DNA of 64,000 nucleotides, from NCBI GenBank assembly GCA_000437435.1, contig FR899628.1, positions 89,614-153,613 of the forward strand, in the 5' to 3' direction. Shown one piece after another: positions 63,904-64,000 of this stretch (position 1 is its first letter; every line of letters begins with the position of its first letter). Position numbers and translations under genes: made by a program. Source of the DNA: Clostridium sp. CAG:768 (GTDB lineage Bacteria; Cyanobacteriota; Vampirovibrionia; Gastranaerophilales; Gastranaerophilaceae). The notes below the pieces were generated by a model. It was given only the letters and a program-made list of their open reading frames with translations. It did no database searches and was not told the DNA's origin.

Positions 63904-63929
63904 TATGGGGTGTAATTTTACACCCCATA
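63904..63929. terminator. Hairpin after the CheR-like gene
   Basis: TATGGGGTGT and ACACCCCATA form a perfect 10-bp stem with an AATTTT loop but no T-run. It may act as a terminator or RNA-stabilising end. Confidence 0.5.
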
Positions 63930-64000
63930 GCTATTTATTATGTTCATTAGCTTTGAGTATTTGTTTTATTTGTGTCCAATTGATACAAATTTTAATTAAA

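Overview
The window is strongly AT-rich and comes from a Gram-negative-type bacterium. It encodes lipid A synthesis (LpxB, LpxI), an LptD-like outer-membrane protein, an O-antigen-ligase-type protein and a heptose-kinase-like enzyme. A DUF4330 protein, the cyanobacterial-style LptD, TrmFO, RmuC, and many type IV pilin-like proteins with the GFTLAEVLITLGIIG signature point to the non-photosynthetic sister lineage of Cyanobacteria (Vampirovibrionia/Melainabacteria, most likely gut Gastranaerophilales). This placement is inferred from gene content, not from a search.

Layout. 1-7.6 kb: the 5' part of a large unknown protein, then an envelope operon on the minus strand (34-aa membrane peptide, M23 endopeptidase, LptD-like, class II aldolase, LpxI, LpxB). 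7.6-11.1 kb: a degenerate P-loop/TPR protein, rsmG and a GNAT-like protein. 11.1-12.1 kb: small unknown genes. 12.1-16.3 kb: sugar aminotransferase, O-antigen ligase, DUF4330 and HldA-like kinase. 16.4-26 kb: phosphoesterase, ispG, an exported TPR/glycosidase cluster, comEC, pyrF and rmuC. 26.2-27.7 kb: response regulator and soluble histidine kinase. 27.7-32.8 kb: two divergent large membrane proteins, one carrying an ABC1/UbiB-type kinase domain. 32.9-37.6 kb: MgtC and an oligopeptide ABC transporter lacking ATPases. 37.7-50.6 kb: four pilin-like genes interspersed with groESL, cysK, an anti-sigma/ECF sigma/CpxP-like module, trmFO and lineage-specific membrane proteins. 50.7-52.5 kb: small genes, a bifunctional nuclease and tRNA-Ser(GCU). 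52.5-58.2 kb: an accessory island with a large serine recombinase, DUF2924, a KAP-type NTPase, a DUF1266 protein and two membrane proteins. 58.3-63.8 kb: a run of unknown proteins including a calpain-like protease, a GNAT and a CheR-like methyltransferase.

Most notable: all four pilin-like genes begin with the same 5' cassette (SD, ATGAAAAGATTT, then a run of exactly ten G). In all four the assembled tract puts the only well-placed start codon out of frame with the pilin. One extra G (or two fewer) restores a complete prepilin in every case. This looks like contingency-locus phase variation or slippage-dependent expression of pilins. A second signal is a set of lineage-specific genes that share an upstream [AG]GCAA - about 18 nt - TTTAT box. 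Several of their products, and of neighbouring genes, carry a short N-terminal motif of the type [NS]F[GTS][GA].
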